NCBI GenBank assembly: GCA_007128675.1
Contig: SKWY01000033.1
Location: 1 to 6,573, forward strand
DNA from: Deltaproteobacteria bacterium
GTDB lineage: Bacteria; Myxococcota; Myxococcia; SLRQ01
Reading direction: 5' to 3'
DNA: 6,573 bases
Under the pieces are notes generated by a model that made no database searches, had not been told where the DNA came from, and worked only from the letters and a program-made list of their open reading frames with translations. This document shows, piece by piece, positions 6,143 to 6,573 of the stretch (position 1 is its first letter; each line of letters opens with the position of its first letter). The position numbers and the translations under genes are program-made.

Positions 6143-6573
6143 ATGACGGTTCTCTTCCGGCGGCTCGAAATCGAAAACGAAGAGCTTCGAGAGGAGAACC
6201 TCGCTCTTCGTGGTGCCGTATCCCTGCTTCATAGGATCGCCAACCTGGTGCGAGAGTCGACCGAGCTAGAGCCGACCGGTTATGCCGTGCTTACCGGTGT
6301 TACGGCTGGGGTGGGTCTCGGCATGAATCGCGCCATGCTCTTCTATACGGACGGGATCGAGCGGACGCTAGTTGGAGTGGGAGCGGTGGGTCCAGCGGAC
6401 AAGGAAGAGGCTGATAGAGTGTGGAAGTCCATCGAGAAGGAGGCGCCCGACCTGCAGACTCTTTATGCGGCGGGCCTCCATCAGCGGGACAATCCTGGCA
6501 GGCTGGATCGCATTGTTAGAGCGCTGCGCATCCCCGCCGATGGCGATAACCCCATCTCGATCGCGCTGAAGCA
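6143..6573 (+). CDS. GAF-domain sensory protein, N-terminal part (runs off right edge)
   Basis: 143 complete codons are visible. Residues 5-40 form a charged helix likely to be a coiled coil (RRLEIENEELREENLALRG), feeding into RIANLVREST. A GAF domain follows from about 41: LTGVTAGVGLGMNRAMLFYTD (49-69), LVGVGAVGPADKEEADRVW (76-94) and SIEKEAPDLQTL. This signature, with an Asn-Arg-Ala core and a Gly-Pro-x-x-x-x-Glu-Glu-Ala stretch, is familiar from GAF modules of histidine kinases and other sensors in deltaproteobacterial lineages. The output domain lies outside the window, so whether this is a kinase, cyclase or phosphatase cannot be said. No signal peptide or membrane segment is seen, so it is probably cytoplasmic. 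No clear Shine-Dalgarno precedes ATG 6143. An in-frame GTG at 6104 would add 13 residues, and an in-frame TGA at 6101-6103 bars anything earlier. It follows the lipoprotein gene by 58 bases and could be cotranscribed. Confidence 0.8.
   Translation, partial: MTVLFRRLEIENEELREENLALRGAVSLLHRIANLVRESTELEPTGYAVLTGVTAGVGLGMNRAMLFYTDGIERTLVGVGAVGPADKEEADRVWKSIEKEAPDLQTLYAAGLHQRDNPGRLDRIVRALRIPADGDNPISIALK

Noticed and set aside
6372..6569. 65-codon plus-strand frame at the right edge
   Set aside because: It lies within the GAF gene in another frame; its translation is Arg-rich and featureless.

Overview
The window carries six protein-coding genes. Two run off the ends. The combination of a eukaryotic-type Ser/Thr kinase of the 'HRDVSPQNIL' type with a C-terminal transmembrane segment and PEGA repeats, a TPR/PEGA secretory protein, and a GAF protein with the 'GMNRAMLF...GVGAVGP..KEEADRVW' signature points to Myxococcota or a related former-deltaproteobacterial lineage. 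Base composition looks only moderately GC-rich by eye, and third positions are mixed. That suggests an uncultured or non-canonical member rather than a 70%-GC Myxococcus. This taxonomic call is inference; no rRNA or marker gene is present.

Layout, left to right. 1-1450 (minus) is a long open frame that enters from the left edge: signal peptide, TPR-like helices, three PEGA-like repeats and then a TonB-dependent receptor plug, with the barrel outside the window. 1677-3410 (minus), upstream of it on the same strand, is a membrane Ser/Thr kinase with two extracytoplasmic PEGA repeats. 3644-4000 (plus) is a small three-helix membrane protein divergent from the kinase. 4073-5149 (minus) is a complete M42-family metallo-aminopeptidase, convergent with the membrane protein. 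5323-6084 (plus) is an exported, probably lipid-anchored protein with a degenerate HMA-like domain followed by a degenerate thioredoxin-like domain. 6143 to the right edge (plus) is the N-terminus of a coiled-coil/GAF sensory protein.

The most interesting part is the left third. A surface receptor plug carries a TPR-PEGA extension facing the periplasm, and it lies directly downstream of a kinase whose sensor side is also built from PEGA repeats. This suggests, without proving it, a paired envelope-sensing/uptake module. The second point of interest is the HMA-Trx lipoprotein, in which each domain has kept exactly one cysteine of its usual pair. The remaining genes look like unrelated neighbours: housekeeping peptidase, orphan membrane protein and GAF sensor.

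No RNA gene, insertion sequence, CRISPR array or attachment site was seen. All intergenic gaps are under 240 bases. Several short inverted repeats and candidate promoters in them are listed with low confidence.
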